A DNA stretch of 64,000 bases from Metapseudomonas sp043392685 (GTDB taxonomy: Bacteria > Pseudomonadota > Gammaproteobacteria > Pseudomonadales > Pseudomonadaceae). The DNA lies in NCBI GenBank assembly GCA_043392685.1, contig JBHZGM010000003.1; one strand, 5' to 3'. The notes beneath the pieces were generated by a model. It was not told where the DNA came from. It saw nothing but the letters and a program-made list of their open reading frames with translations, and made no database searches. A program made the position numbers and the translations under genes. Shown in pieces: positions 33,255 to 40,759 of this stretch (positions are counted from its first letter, which is position 1; every line of letters starts with the position of its first letter).

Positions 33255-33915
33255 GGGACACCTCGCCGGCGCGAGGCAGGCCGCGGAACATGTCGGCGTA
33301 GAGCTGGTAGACCACCTTGGCGGCATGGATCACCGCCTGCTGGTCGCCTTCGTCGTCCAGGCGGTCCATCAGAGCGCGGTAGGTGGCCATGTGGTCCTGG
33401 TCGAGTTCGCCGTGGGAGGACAGGTAGCTGAAGGCGTCCGCCGGCAGGCCGAGGCTTTCACGGATGCTGCCGGCGGCCTGGGTGGCCAGGGCGATGCTGG
33501 TGCCTTCCAGCACGTTGACCATGCCGAAAAGGCCCACCGGATTGCTGCGGGCGATCTGGTCGTAGAGGAAGGCCACCATCAGCTCGATGGGCAGCGAGGG
33601 GCGGCTGTTGCTGACGGCTTCGGGGTCACCGCCGCAGGCGGCGATGTCGTTCAGGATCCAGCGCTCGTGGCCGTATTCTTCGTCGATGTATTCGCACACC
33701 GCGCCGCGCAGCCATTCCAGCCGCGAGGGCAGGCGTGCGCCACAGGCCATCATCAGCGGCACGGTGTGGCGGACGTGGTGGTAGGCCTGGCCGAGGAAGG
33801 CGCGGTAGCCCTCCAGGCTGACCTGTCCGGCCAGCGCCTCGCGTATCACCGGGACGCTGAACAGCGCCTCGCGTTCGCGGGTGGTGGCGGCTTGCAACTG
33901 GTCGAAGAAACTCAT
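33241..33915 (-). CDS. UndA-like heme-oxygenase-fold diiron oxygenase (HDO)
   Basis: 224 aa, TenA/heme-oxygenase-like helical bundle. It has a complete diiron ligand set in the spacing of UndA: E80-x2-H83 (EEYGHE), E137 (NVLEGTS), and H168-x3-D172-x2-H175 (HGELDQDH). This pattern is diagnostic of HDO enzymes (UndA, SznF and relatives) and absent from thiaminase TenA, which has a Cys nucleophile. UndA decarboxylates lauric acid to 1-undecene; other HDOs fragment or hydroxylate amines and acids. Neighbouring AMP-ligase and SDR suggest an acyl or amino-acyl substrate. ATGA overlap with the ligase gene. Confidence 0.82.
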   Translation of the reverse strand: MSFFDQLQAATTREREALFSVPVIREALAGQVSLEGYRAFLGQAYHHVRHTVPLMMACGARLPSRLEWLRGAVCEYIDEEYGHERWILNDIAACGGDPEAVSNSRPSLPIELMVAFLYDQIARSNPVGLFGMVNVLEGTSIALATQAAGSIRESLGLPADAFSYLSSHGELDQDHMATYRALMDRLDDEGDQQAVIHAAKVVYQLYADMFRGLPRAGEVSHASR

Positions 33916-35381
33916 GATCTTGCCTCGTTCTGGAGTTCGAACAGGGTGTCGCGGTAGCGCGCGAGGATGGCCTCGCGGCGCAGGCGACCATTGCTGGTGA
34001 GTAGCCCGTCGGCGGCGTTGAAAGGGGTTTCCAGGCGCTGCCAGGCCCTGACCCGTGCGTAGTCGGGCAGCGCGGCATTGGCGCAGGCCACGGCGTCGGC
34101 GAGGGCCTGCCCATCGCAGTTCGGGTCCAGCGGCCAGAGCAGGGCGAGGTTGCCGGGCAGGCCCTCGCCATGGACGAAGGCCTGGGCGATCACGCCGCGC
34201 TGGGTCAGCTCGGCCTCCACCCAGTCCGGGTTCACGTTGCGGCCGAAGCTGGTGATGAACTGGTGCTTCTTGCGGCCCTTGAGGTGCAGGTAGCCGTCGG
34301 CGTCGAACTCGCCCAGGTCACCCGTGGGCCACCAGTCGCCAGCAAAGGGCGCTTCGCCCAGGTAGCCGAGCAGGGTGGAACCGCTGACCAGTACTTCGCC
34401 GTCGTCCGCCAGCCGCACCTGGACATGGGGCAGGGGCTGGCCGACGCTGCCCGGGCGAACGGCGCCGGGATGGTTCAGGCAGACCACCGAGGCGCATTCG
34501 GAGAGCCCGTAGCCTTCGAATACCGGCAGCCCGACCCGCGCGGCACGGGCCAGCAGGTCCGACGATACACGCGCCCCGCCCACGGCGACGAAGCGGAATT
34601 GCGCGGCGTCCAGGTGGCCGCGCTCGATGGCGGTGACCAGACCCAGCAACAGCTGCGGCACGAGGATCAGGCTCTGGGCACTGCTGAGGACGACGCTGGC
34701 CAGCAGTTTTGGCCAGTCCACGCCGCTTGCGCCCTGGATGCCCATCTGTCGCTGCGGCAGCAGGGTGACGCAGGCACCGGCCAGCAACGCCGCGTAGATG
34801 CCAAGGTTCTCCAGCAGCACCGCCATCGGCAGCACAGCCAGGTAGTGAGCCGGTGCGCAGGGGCGACTGGCGACTTCCAGCTCATGGGCGACCCGCAGCA
34901 AGGCATCGGCGCCCAGGCAGACGCCCTTGGGCTGGCCGGTGGTGCCCGAGGTGTAGGTGACCTTGAGGGTGCCGGCGGGCAGGGTTGGCTGGTCCTGTCC
35001 GGGCTTTCGCCAGAAGGTGCCGTCAGACTGGAAGCCGGCGCCTTCCAGCTCGTTGGCGAAGCCGGCGTCCAGCACCGCGAGGCGGACCTGGCATTGTTCC
35101 AGGCAGTGGGCACGTTGCGCGGGGCTGAAGAAGGGCGGCAGGATCAGGCAGGGGCGCCCGCTGAATAGCGCTGCCAGGTCCCAGATCAGCGCCTCCGGGC
35201 CATTGTCCAGGCCGAGGGCGAGTACACCCTCGGGTTCGGCGCGCAGCAGGCCTTCCCGCCGTTCCACCTCGGCCAGCAACTGGGCATAGGTGTAGCGCCG
35301 GGTATCACCGCGCAGGGCCAGGGGTTGCGGCAGGTGGCTGGCGTGCTGGCGCAGGATTTCGCGAAAGGCTTCAGGCTGCAT
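33912..35381 (-). CDS. AMP-dependent acyl-CoA ligase/synthetase family
   Basis: 489 aa. ANL-superfamily adenylating enzyme: P-loop VTYTSGTTGQPKGVCLG near residue 150, FEGYGLSECASVVCLN (A5), ATP-binding TGDLGEFDADGYLHLKGRKKHQFITSFGRNVNP (A7/A8 hinge). The C-terminal domain is shortened relative to ordinary acyl-CoA ligases, and the A10 lysine region is unusual (SNGRLRREAI in place of the usual T-x-x-G-K), so it may only adenylate or hand over to an unknown acceptor. Start 35381 (MQPEAFREIL); overlaps the previous gene by 11 nt. Confidence 0.85.
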   Translation of the reverse strand: MQPEAFREILRQHASHLPQPLALRGDTRRYTYAQLLAEVERREGLLRAEPEGVLALGLDNGPEALIWDLAALFSGRPCLILPPFFSPAQRAHCLEQCQVRLAVLDAGFANELEGAGFQSDGTFWRKPGQDQPTLPAGTLKVTYTSGTTGQPKGVCLGADALLRVAHELEVASRPCAPAHYLAVLPMAVLLENLGIYAALLAGACVTLLPQRQMGIQGASGVDWPKLLASVVLSSAQSLILVPQLLLGLVTAIERGHLDAAQFRFVAVGGARVSSDLLARAARVGLPVFEGYGLSECASVVCLNHPGAVRPGSVGQPLPHVQVRLADDGEVLVSGSTLLGYLGEAPFAGDWWPTGDLGEFDADGYLHLKGRKKHQFITSFGRNVNPDWVEAELTQRGVIAQAFVHGEGLPGNLALLWPLDPNCDGQALADAVACANAALPDYARVRAWQRLETPFNAADGLLTSNGRLRREAILARYRDTLFELQNEARS

Positions 35382-36045
35382 GGTGGGCCGCCTCGTCGGC
35401 TTCAGGGAAACCCAGGTGCGCAAAGACACCGTTGCGTTGCAGCTGCTCGTAGCCGAAGTGGATGTTGCCGGTGAACACCTGGGGCTTCTGCTCGTAGTAG
35501 GAGCCCCATTGCTCTTGGTCGCGGCCCAGGCGATTGGGGTTGGCCTCGCCGAGATGCAGGGGGGCCAGACCCAGCCGGTGGAAGCTGTTGATCAGCGCCG
35601 GAGCGCCGGTAAATACCACCCACTCCAGGCCACGCTGGTGCAGCAGCCAGGTGACGGCAACGATGATCAGGCGCGCATTGCCGGCGCTTATCGACGCCAG
35701 GTTGCCCACTTCCACGACCTGTCGGCGCTCCACCGGGACACCGGTCAGGCTGGCGATCCGGGATTCGACCGGCGCTTCCAGGTACTGCTCGAGGAACAGC
35801 TCCTCCTGCTCGGCGAGGCGGATGCCGGCCACGGCGCTGAGGGCCCCGTGGAAGTTGCGCATGCCCAGCAGCTCGGGCATGTACTGGTGGATATCGGCAC
35901 CGTGGACGCTGAGAAAGCGGCGATGGACGAAGTCCTCGACCTGACCCCGTCCGGCGTCTCCGGCCAACAGCAGGGAAAGGTAGTGTTGCTGCGACTGGTG
36001 ACCGAAACGGAATGGGAACAAGGCGTTCCACTCGGCGCTGTTCAT
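35371..36045 (-). CDS. Thermostable-hemolysin-family protein
   Basis: 224 aa. Full-length match by pattern to the T_hemolysin family (Vibrio delta-VPH relatives): FVHRRFLSVHGADIHQYMPELLGMRN, GIRLAEQEELFLEQYLEAPVE, VVEVGNLASISAGNARLIIVAVTWLLHQRGLEWVVFTG. The middle part recalls the acyl-donor binding region of GNAT or autoinducer-synthase-like folds, so an acyltransferase role is at least as likely as haemolysis. No signal peptide. First gene of the operon; the PmrA-like box lies 49 bp upstream. Ribosome binding site is poor (GGGGGCACC). Confidence 0.75.
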   Translation of the reverse strand: MNSAEWNALFPFRFGHQSQQHYLSLLLAGDAGRGQVEDFVHRRFLSVHGADIHQYMPELLGMRNFHGALSAVAGIRLAEQEELFLEQYLEAPVESRIASLTGVPVERRQVVEVGNLASISAGNARLIIVAVTWLLHQRGLEWVVFTGAPALINSFHRLGLAPLHLGEANPNRLGRDQEQWGSYYEQKPQVFTGNIHFGYEQLQRNGVFAHLGFPEADEAAHHAA

Positions 36046-36093
36046 GGTGCCCCCGGGCGTTTGGCTTATGCAGAGGCAGTATCCGCGCGAAGT

Positions 36094-36110
36094 CTTAAGG
36101 GACCCTGAAG
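36094..36110. promoter_or_regulatory. PmrA/QseB-box-like operator
   Basis: Plus strand CTTAAG-GGACC-CTGAAG; minus strand CTTCAG-GGTCC-CTTAAG. It fits two 6-bp half-sites (YTTAAK) separated by 5 bp with one mismatch, 49 bp before the leftward operon and 120 bp before the divergent nuclease gene. Confidence 0.55.
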
Positions 36111-36230
36111 ATCGTTGCCGCGGGTGATCGAGCCACGGGGTGTCTTGACCCAGGACACGGCAAGTCATGGGGTCAAAGGCTAGATTTGCTACCCATGATT
36201 CCATTCGGAGCGCAGGGGGCAATCGTAGCG

Positions 36231-37616
36231 ATGGGAACTCATCTCAGCTTTCTTGGCGGGGCCGGTACCGTGACCGGAAGCAAGTACCTGCTGGAACATG
36301 ATGGCCAGCGGGTGTTGGTGGATTGTGGGTTGTTCCAGGGTTACAAGGCGTTGCGCCTGCGTAACTGGGAGCCGTTTCCGATCCGTCCGAAGCGTCTGGA
36401 TGCGGTGGTCCTCACCCATGCCCACCTGGACCATAGCGGTTATCTGCCGGTGCTGGTGCGCGAGGGTTTCGAGGGACCCATCTATGCCACGGAGGCCACC
36501 TGTGCGCTGGCCGAGATCCTCCTGCGCGACAGTGCGCGTCTTCAGGAAGAGGAGGCCGAGTACGCCAATCGGCGGGGTTACTCCAGGCATCATCCGGCCA
36601 GGCCGCTGTACACCGAGGCGGATACCGAGCGTGCGCTGAAGCGCCTGCGGCCCGTCGCTTTCCATCATGGCTGTGAGGTTGCCAGAGACATCCGGCTGCA
36701 ATTGCGGCCGGCCGGGCACATCCTGGGGGCGGCCATGGTGGAACTGACGGCCGGAGGCCGGCGCATCCTCTTCTCCGGTGACCTGGGGCGGCCGCACGAT
36801 CCGCTCATGGTGGCGCCGGAAAGCGTGTCGAGCGCCGACTTCCTGGTGGTGGAGTCGACCTACGGAAACCGCCAGCATCCCGCTGAAGACACGCTGGAAA
36901 TCCTTGCCGAGGTGATCAACCGCACCGCCATGCGGCAGGGCATTGTCGTCGTGCCGTCCTTCGCGGTGGGCCGGGCGCAATTGCTGATGTACCTGCTCTA
37001 TCGGCTGAAGCAGGAAGGTCGCATTCCCGATCTGCCCATCTATCTGAACAGCCCCATGGCCACGGACGTCACGGCGCTCTATCAGCGTTTCCACGCGGAG
37101 CATCGCCTGAGTCGCCAGGAGTGCGAGGGCGTTTGCCGGGTGGCACGCTTTGTCCGTACGGTGGATGAATCCAAACGTCTCGAACAGATGCGCTCGCCGG
37201 CGGTGATCATCGCGGGCAGCGGCATGGCCACCGGGGGGCGCGTGCTGCATCACCTCAAGGCGCTGGCGCCCAATGCACGCAATACCATTCTGCTGTCGGG
37301 CTTCCAGGCGGGCGGCACCCGTGGCGCGCTGATCGCCGGTGGAGCACGGGAGGTCCGAATCCACGGCGAGGATATTCCCATCCGGGCCGAGGTGGTCATG
37401 CTGGAAAACCTTTCCGCCCATGCCGATGCCGACGAGATCCTGCAATGGATGAAGGGCTTCAGCCAGCGGCCAGTGCGGAGTTTCGTGGTCCATGGCGAAC
37501 CCGACGCCGCCGATTGCCTGCGCCGGCGCATCCACCAGCAGCTTGGGTGGCCCGTATCGGTTGCCGAGTACCGCCAGCGTGTGTCCCTGGACGATCTGCA
37601 TGCCGATGACGACTGA
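36231..37616 (+). CDS. Beta-CASP metallo-beta-lactamase-fold RNA nuclease
   Basis: 461 aa. Metallo-beta-lactamase domain with LTHAHLDHSG (H-x-H-x-D-H metal site), AGHILGAAMVEL, FSGDLGRP (metal ligand), then a beta-CASP insertion (VVPSFAVGRAQLLMYLL) and the C-terminal motifs VIIAGSGMATGGRVLHHL and ENLSAHADADEIL, VHGEPDAA. This set defines CPSF73/RNase J-like YsgA-type nucleases acting on RNA. Start 36231 is chosen because the conserved LSFLGGAGTVTGSKYLLE begins there; upstream starts at 36186 and 36195 add residues without family support. Confidence 0.88.
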   Translation: MGTHLSFLGGAGTVTGSKYLLEHDGQRVLVDCGLFQGYKALRLRNWEPFPIRPKRLDAVVLTHAHLDHSGYLPVLVREGFEGPIYATEATCALAEILLRDSARLQEEEAEYANRRGYSRHHPARPLYTEADTERALKRLRPVAFHHGCEVARDIRLQLRPAGHILGAAMVELTAGGRRILFSGDLGRPHDPLMVAPESVSSADFLVVESTYGNRQHPAEDTLEILAEVINRTAMRQGIVVVPSFAVGRAQLLMYLLYRLKQEGRIPDLPIYLNSPMATDVTALYQRFHAEHRLSRQECEGVCRVARFVRTVDESKRLEQMRSPAVIIAGSGMATGGRVLHHLKALAPNARNTILLSGFQAGGTRGALIAGGAREVRIHGEDIPIRAEVVMLENLSAHADADEILQWMKGFSQRPVRSFVVHGEPDAADCLRRRIHQQLGWPVSVAEYRQRVSLDDLHADDD

Positions 37617-37714
37617 CATCTACCTGTAGCGATCCGGACATTGGATTGTCATCGGCCGCAGGCATCCTGCCTGCAGGAACAGAAAGGGCGCAGGACGCGC
37701 CAGGGTGCAAACTG

Positions 37715-37741
37715 AAGCTGCCGCCGATGGCAGCTTTTTTT
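37715..37741 (+). terminator. Terminator after the nuclease gene
   Basis: AAGCTGCC, loop GCCGAT, GGCAGCTTTTTTT. Confidence 0.9.
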
Positions 37742-37755
37742 GCGCGCGCGAAAGT

Positions 37756-37830
37756 CGCAGCCAATCGTGGCCCGGGGATGAAATCCGGGAGCGGCGGTGG
37801 GACTTTCCGCGGATTTCATCCGAGCTACGA
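37756..37830. repeat. GATGAAATCCGGGAGCGGCG-type repeat
   Basis: Contains GATGAAATCCGGGAGCGGCG and an inverted GGATTTCATCCGAGCTAC. The first half recurs at 51360-51400 after the azoreductase gene. Confidence 0.65.
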
Positions 37831-37856
37831 AACTGAGAATCAAGGCTGCCCCGGGC

Positions 37857-38340
37857 TCAGAGCTTGTAGCCGATCTGCCGCAGCAGGCCCTTGCGCCAGG
37901 CGATGTCTTCTTCGCCTTCCACGCCACGAGGCGAGAAGCCGTCCACCACACCGAGCACGCCGCGTCCCTGGTCGGTTTCGGCCAGGATCACCTGGGTCGG
38001 ATTGGCCGTGGCGCAGTAGATGCGGCAGACCTCCGGCACCAGCTTCAGGCTGTTGAGCACGTTGACCGGGTAGAAGCCTTCGCCGAGGAAGATGATGAAG
38101 CTGTGCCCGGCGCCGATGGCCTGGGCATTCCTGCTGGCCAGTTCGAGCATGGCGTCGTCGGTGCCGGAAACGCACCAGGCAGTTGCCCGAGGCCTCGCAG
38201 AAGGCCAGCCCGAAGCGGATGCCGGGCACGGCGCCGACCAGGGTTTCGTGGATGTCTTCGACGGACTTGATGAAGTGGGTCTGGCCGAAGATGAAGTTGA
38301 TCGATTCCGGCTTGTCGATGCTGACGCTGACGAGTTGCAT
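37857..38340 (-). pseudogene. Adenosine-specific kinase, frameshifted
   Basis: Two frames together make one complete protein of the COG1839 adenosine-specific kinase family. The first part (from ATG 38340, GGAGG 8 nt upstream) reads MQLVSVSIDKPESINFIFGQ up to EASGNCLVR; the second continues GTDDAMLELASRNAQAIGAG to the end LLRQIGYKL. The break is at about 38165-38172, where CGTTTCCGGC has two bases fewer (or one more) than needed for the expected R-x-SGTDD. Both halves keep good codon use, so the shift is recent or a sequencing error. Confidence 0.85.
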
Positions 38341-38440
38341 GTGGTGCGCCTCCAACCCCCATGGAAAGCATAGACAGGAGTCCGAGTCTCGGAATGTGCA
38401 CACCCTACCCGATGTCGTTCAGGGACTCAGTAGAAAAAGA

Positions 38441-38465
38441 AAAACCCGGCCGAAGCCGGGTTTTT
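38441..38465. terminator. Bidirectional terminator between hpd and the kinase pseudogene
   Basis: AAAACCCGGC-CGAA-GCCGGGTTTTT. Confidence 0.9.
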
Positions 38466-38481
38466 CGTAGCGGATCGAGCC

Positions 38482-39558
38482 TTATTCGGTGCTCAGTACG
38501 CCGCGGCGGATCTGGTCGCGCTCGATGGATTCGAACAGGGCCTTGAAGTTGCCCTCGCCGAAGCCGTCGTCACCCTTGCGCTGGATGAACTCGAAGAACA
38601 CCGGGCCCATCAGGGTTTCCGAGAAGATCTGCAGCAGCAGGCGCTTGTTGCCGCCTCCGGTGGTGCCGTCCAGCAGGATGCCGCGTGCCTGCAGCTCGGC
38701 TTCCGGCTCGCCGTGGTTCGGCAGGCGGTCCTGGAGCATCTCGTAGTAGGTAGCCGGCGGCGCGGTCATGAAGCGCATGCCCAGGGCCTTCAGCTCGTCC
38801 CAGGTCTTGACCAGGTCGTCGGTGAAGAAAGCCACGTGCTGGATGCCTTCGCCGTTGAACTGCATCAGGAACTCTTCGATCTGCCCGGAACCCTTGGAGG
38901 ATTCCTCGTTCAGCGGAATGCGGATCTTGCCGTCCGGCGCGGTCATGGCCTTGGAGGTCAGGCCGGTGTACTCGCCCTTGATGTCGAAGTAGCGGATCTC
39001 GCGGAAGTTGAACAGCTTCTCGTAGAAGTCCGCCCAGTAAGCCATGCGGCCGCGGTAGACATTGTGGGTGAGGTGGTCGATCAGCTTCAGGCCGGCACCC
39101 TTGGGATGACGGTCGACGCCTTCGATGAACTCGAAGTCGATGTCGTAGATCGACGAGCCTTCGCCGAAGCGGTCGATCAGGTACAGCGGCGCGCCGCCGA
39201 TGCCCTTGATCGCCGGAAGGCGCAGTTCCATCGGTCCGGTGGGGATTTCGATGGGCTGGGCACCCAGCTCCAGGGCGCGGGCGTAGGCCTGGTGGGCGTT
39301 CTTCACGCGGAAGGCCATGCCGCACACGGACGGGCCGTGCTCGGCAGCGAAGTAGGCGGCCTGGCTCTTGGGCTCGTTGTTGAGGATCAGGTTGATCTCG
39401 CCCTGGCGATACAGGTGCACGTCCTTGGAACGGTGGGTGGCGACCTTGGTGAAGCCCATCATCGCGAAGATGGGTTCCAGGGTGTTCGGGGTGGGCGAGG
39501 CGAATTCGATGAATTCAAAGCCCATCAGGCCCATGGGGTTTTCGAAGATGTCAGCCAT
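38482..39558 (-). CDS. hpd: 4-hydroxyphenylpyruvate dioxygenase
   Basis: 358 aa, full length for Pseudomonas HPPD. Converts 4-hydroxyphenylpyruvate to homogentisate with Fe(II). Two vicinal-oxygen-chelate domains; iron ligands are in IDHLTHNV, GIQHVAFFTDDL and GPVFFEFIQRKGDDGFGEGNF (C-terminal helix). ATG 39558 has GAGGTG eight bases upstream. It lies downstream of maiA and a 31-codon ORF, probably in one transcript, and supplies the substrate for hmgA at 25775. Confidence 0.95.
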   Translation of the reverse strand: MADIFENPMGLMGFEFIEFASPTPNTLEPIFAMMGFTKVATHRSKDVHLYRQGEINLILNNEPKSQAAYFAAEHGPSVCGMAFRVKNAHQAYARALELGAQPIEIPTGPMELRLPAIKGIGGAPLYLIDRFGEGSSIYDIDFEFIEGVDRHPKGAGLKLIDHLTHNVYRGRMAYWADFYEKLFNFREIRYFDIKGEYTGLTSKAMTAPDGKIRIPLNEESSKGSGQIEEFLMQFNGEGIQHVAFFTDDLVKTWDELKALGMRFMTAPPATYYEMLQDRLPNHGEPEAELQARGILLDGTTGGGNKRLLLQIFSETLMGPVFFEFIQRKGDDGFGEGNFKALFESIERDQIRRGVLSTE

Positions 39559-39594
39559 TTTTTGGCACCTCAAGCATTTGATTGGAAGTATGGG

Positions 39595-39690
39595 TCAATG
39601 CGAGGTGGCAGTCGGTGGCGCGCAGGAAATGCCGCGTACGCTGCGGGCGAGGTAGTCGCCGATGGTGACTTTGAATCCGAGGCTTTTCAT
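39595..39690 (-). CDS. 31-codon ORF between maiA and hpd
   Basis: ATG 39690, 10 bp after the maiA stop, with TGAGG upstream; stops 36 bp before hpd. The peptide begins MKSLGFKVTIGDYLARSVRG and ends with SCAPPTATSH. Third positions are nearly all G or C as in a translated gene. It may be a true micro-protein or a translational leader for hpd. I do not recognise a family. Confidence 0.5.
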   Translation of the reverse strand: MKSLGFKVTIGDYLARSVRGISCAPPTATSH

Positions 39691-39700
39691 GGAGGTGGCC

Positions 39701-40333
39701 TCAGGCCGGCTTGTCGGCTTGCTGATCGGGGTGCGCCTGGATGAAGGCCGGATGCTCGAGGGCAAGGCGTTCGACCCGGGCGATCTTCGGATAGTTTGAC
39801 AGCTCCAGCCCGAAGCGGTGCGCGGCATAGACCTGCGGTAGCAGATAGACGTCGGCAAGGCCGGGCTCGCCGAAGCAGAAACCTTCATCGCCTATCAGGG
39901 CTTCGACCGCGTTGAAGCCTTCGGCGATCCAGTGGCGAATCCAGCCCGTCACCTCGGCTTCCTCCACCTTCAGCCCGCGCAGGCGGTTGAGCACGGCGAC
40001 GTTGTGCAGCGGATGGGTATCGCAACCGATGATGGCCGCCACCGCACGCTGACGGGCGCGCGCTTCCAGCCCCTGGGGCAGGAGGGCGGGCTGCGGGTAG
40101 CGTTCTTCGAGGTATTCGATGATGGCGGGGGACTGGGTCAGGACCTGGCCGTCGTCGAGGCGCAGGCTGGGCACACGGCCCTGCGGATTGAGCGCCTTGT
40201 ACTCGGGCTTGTGCTGCTGGCCACCGTCCTGGATCAGGTTCACCGGGATATGCCGGGCTTCCAGCCCCTTTAGCGCCAGGGCGATGCGCGCCCGGTAGGA
40301 AGAGGTGGAGCGGTAATAGGTATAGAGGTCCAT
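39701..40333 (-). CDS. maiA: Maleylacetoacetate isomerase (zeta-class GST)
   Basis: 210 aa. Glutathione S-transferase fold; the zeta signature SSYRARIALALKG (catalytic S-S-x-R-x-R-I at residues 11-17) is present, with QSPAIIEYLEERYP for glutathione gamma-Glu binding. Isomerises maleylacetoacetate to fumarylacetoacetate, between HmgA and FahA. In Pseudomonas putida this gene (hmgC) sits in the hmg operon; here it is about 12 kb away and heads a maiA-sORF-hpd unit with its own HmgR-like operator. Confidence 0.93.
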   Translation of the reverse strand: MDLYTYYRSTSSYRARIALALKGLEARHIPVNLIQDGGQQHKPEYKALNPQGRVPSLRLDDGQVLTQSPAIIEYLEERYPQPALLPQGLEARARQRAVAAIIGCDTHPLHNVAVLNRLRGLKVEEAEVTGWIRHWIAEGFNAVEALIGDEGFCFGEPGLADVYLLPQVYAAHRFGLELSNYPKIARVERLALEHPAFIQAHPDQQADKPA

Positions 40334-40401
40334 GGCAATCGCTCGGCGGCAGGCGTTCCGGTGTGAGCTCCGGATGCCGGCGTTATTGTTTTCGTAATCA
40401 A

Positions 40402-40418
40402 TTTACACTTTGCGTAAT
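40402..40418. promoter_or_regulatory. HmgR-like operator upstream of maiA
   Basis: TTTACACTTTGCGTAAT, on the minus strand ATTACG-CAAAG-TGTAAA, inside CAAATTACG shared exactly with the hmgA operator. A further CGTAAT lies at 40393-40398. Confidence 0.6.
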
Positions 40419-40508
40419 TTGCGGGCTGGGGGCGGGGCTGTCAAGCGGAGAGCGGAGCGAGGAAAGCCTGCGGGGCGAATTTATTGGGCAAACCGGGAAG
40501 CCGCCAGT

Positions 40509-40620
40509 CCCGTAGGTTGGTCCGAGGAACGAGGCCCAACACTGCCGGGCAAGTCTGCTGCGTTGGGTTTCGCTTCGCTCGCGGAGCGCCGCCCGCCCCG
40601 CCCTGCAAAAGCCTCCCACA
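40509..40620. repeat. GTAGGTTGG-family intergenic repeat
   Basis: CGTAGGTTGGTCCGAGGAAC, CGAGGCCCAACAC, GCGTTGGGTTTCGCTTCGC, then GCGGAGCGCCGCCCGCCCCG and CTGCAAAAGCCTCCCA. The last part recurs inverted at 55148-55192. 40334-40759 holds the operator, this repeat, a terminator and a G-rich repeat but no gene. Confidence 0.75.
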
Positions 40621-40628
40621 GTGAATGA

Positions 40629-40655
40629 AGAAGGCGCCCCGGGGCGCCTTTCTTG
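40629..40655. terminator. Likely terminator for rapA
   Basis: AAGGCGCC-CCGG-GGCGCCTT flanked by A-rich and T-rich runs. Confidence 0.65.
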
Positions 40656-40680
40656 TTTGTGGCACTTGTGCTGCCTGGCT

Positions 40681-40720
40681 GCCCTCTCCCCAACCCTCTC
40701 CCTGAACGGAGAGGGGGCGG
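40681..40720. repeat. G-rich GGGAGAGGG-family repeat (minus strand)
   Basis: CCCTCTCCCCAACCCTCTCC then GGAGAGGGGGCGG: inverted repeat whose minus strand has four G-runs. Same family as 16472-16512 and 44981-45020. Confidence 0.65.
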
Positions 40721-40759
40721 CGTAGGGGGCGGCGGAGGGACTTTCTGCTGGTTTCCCGA

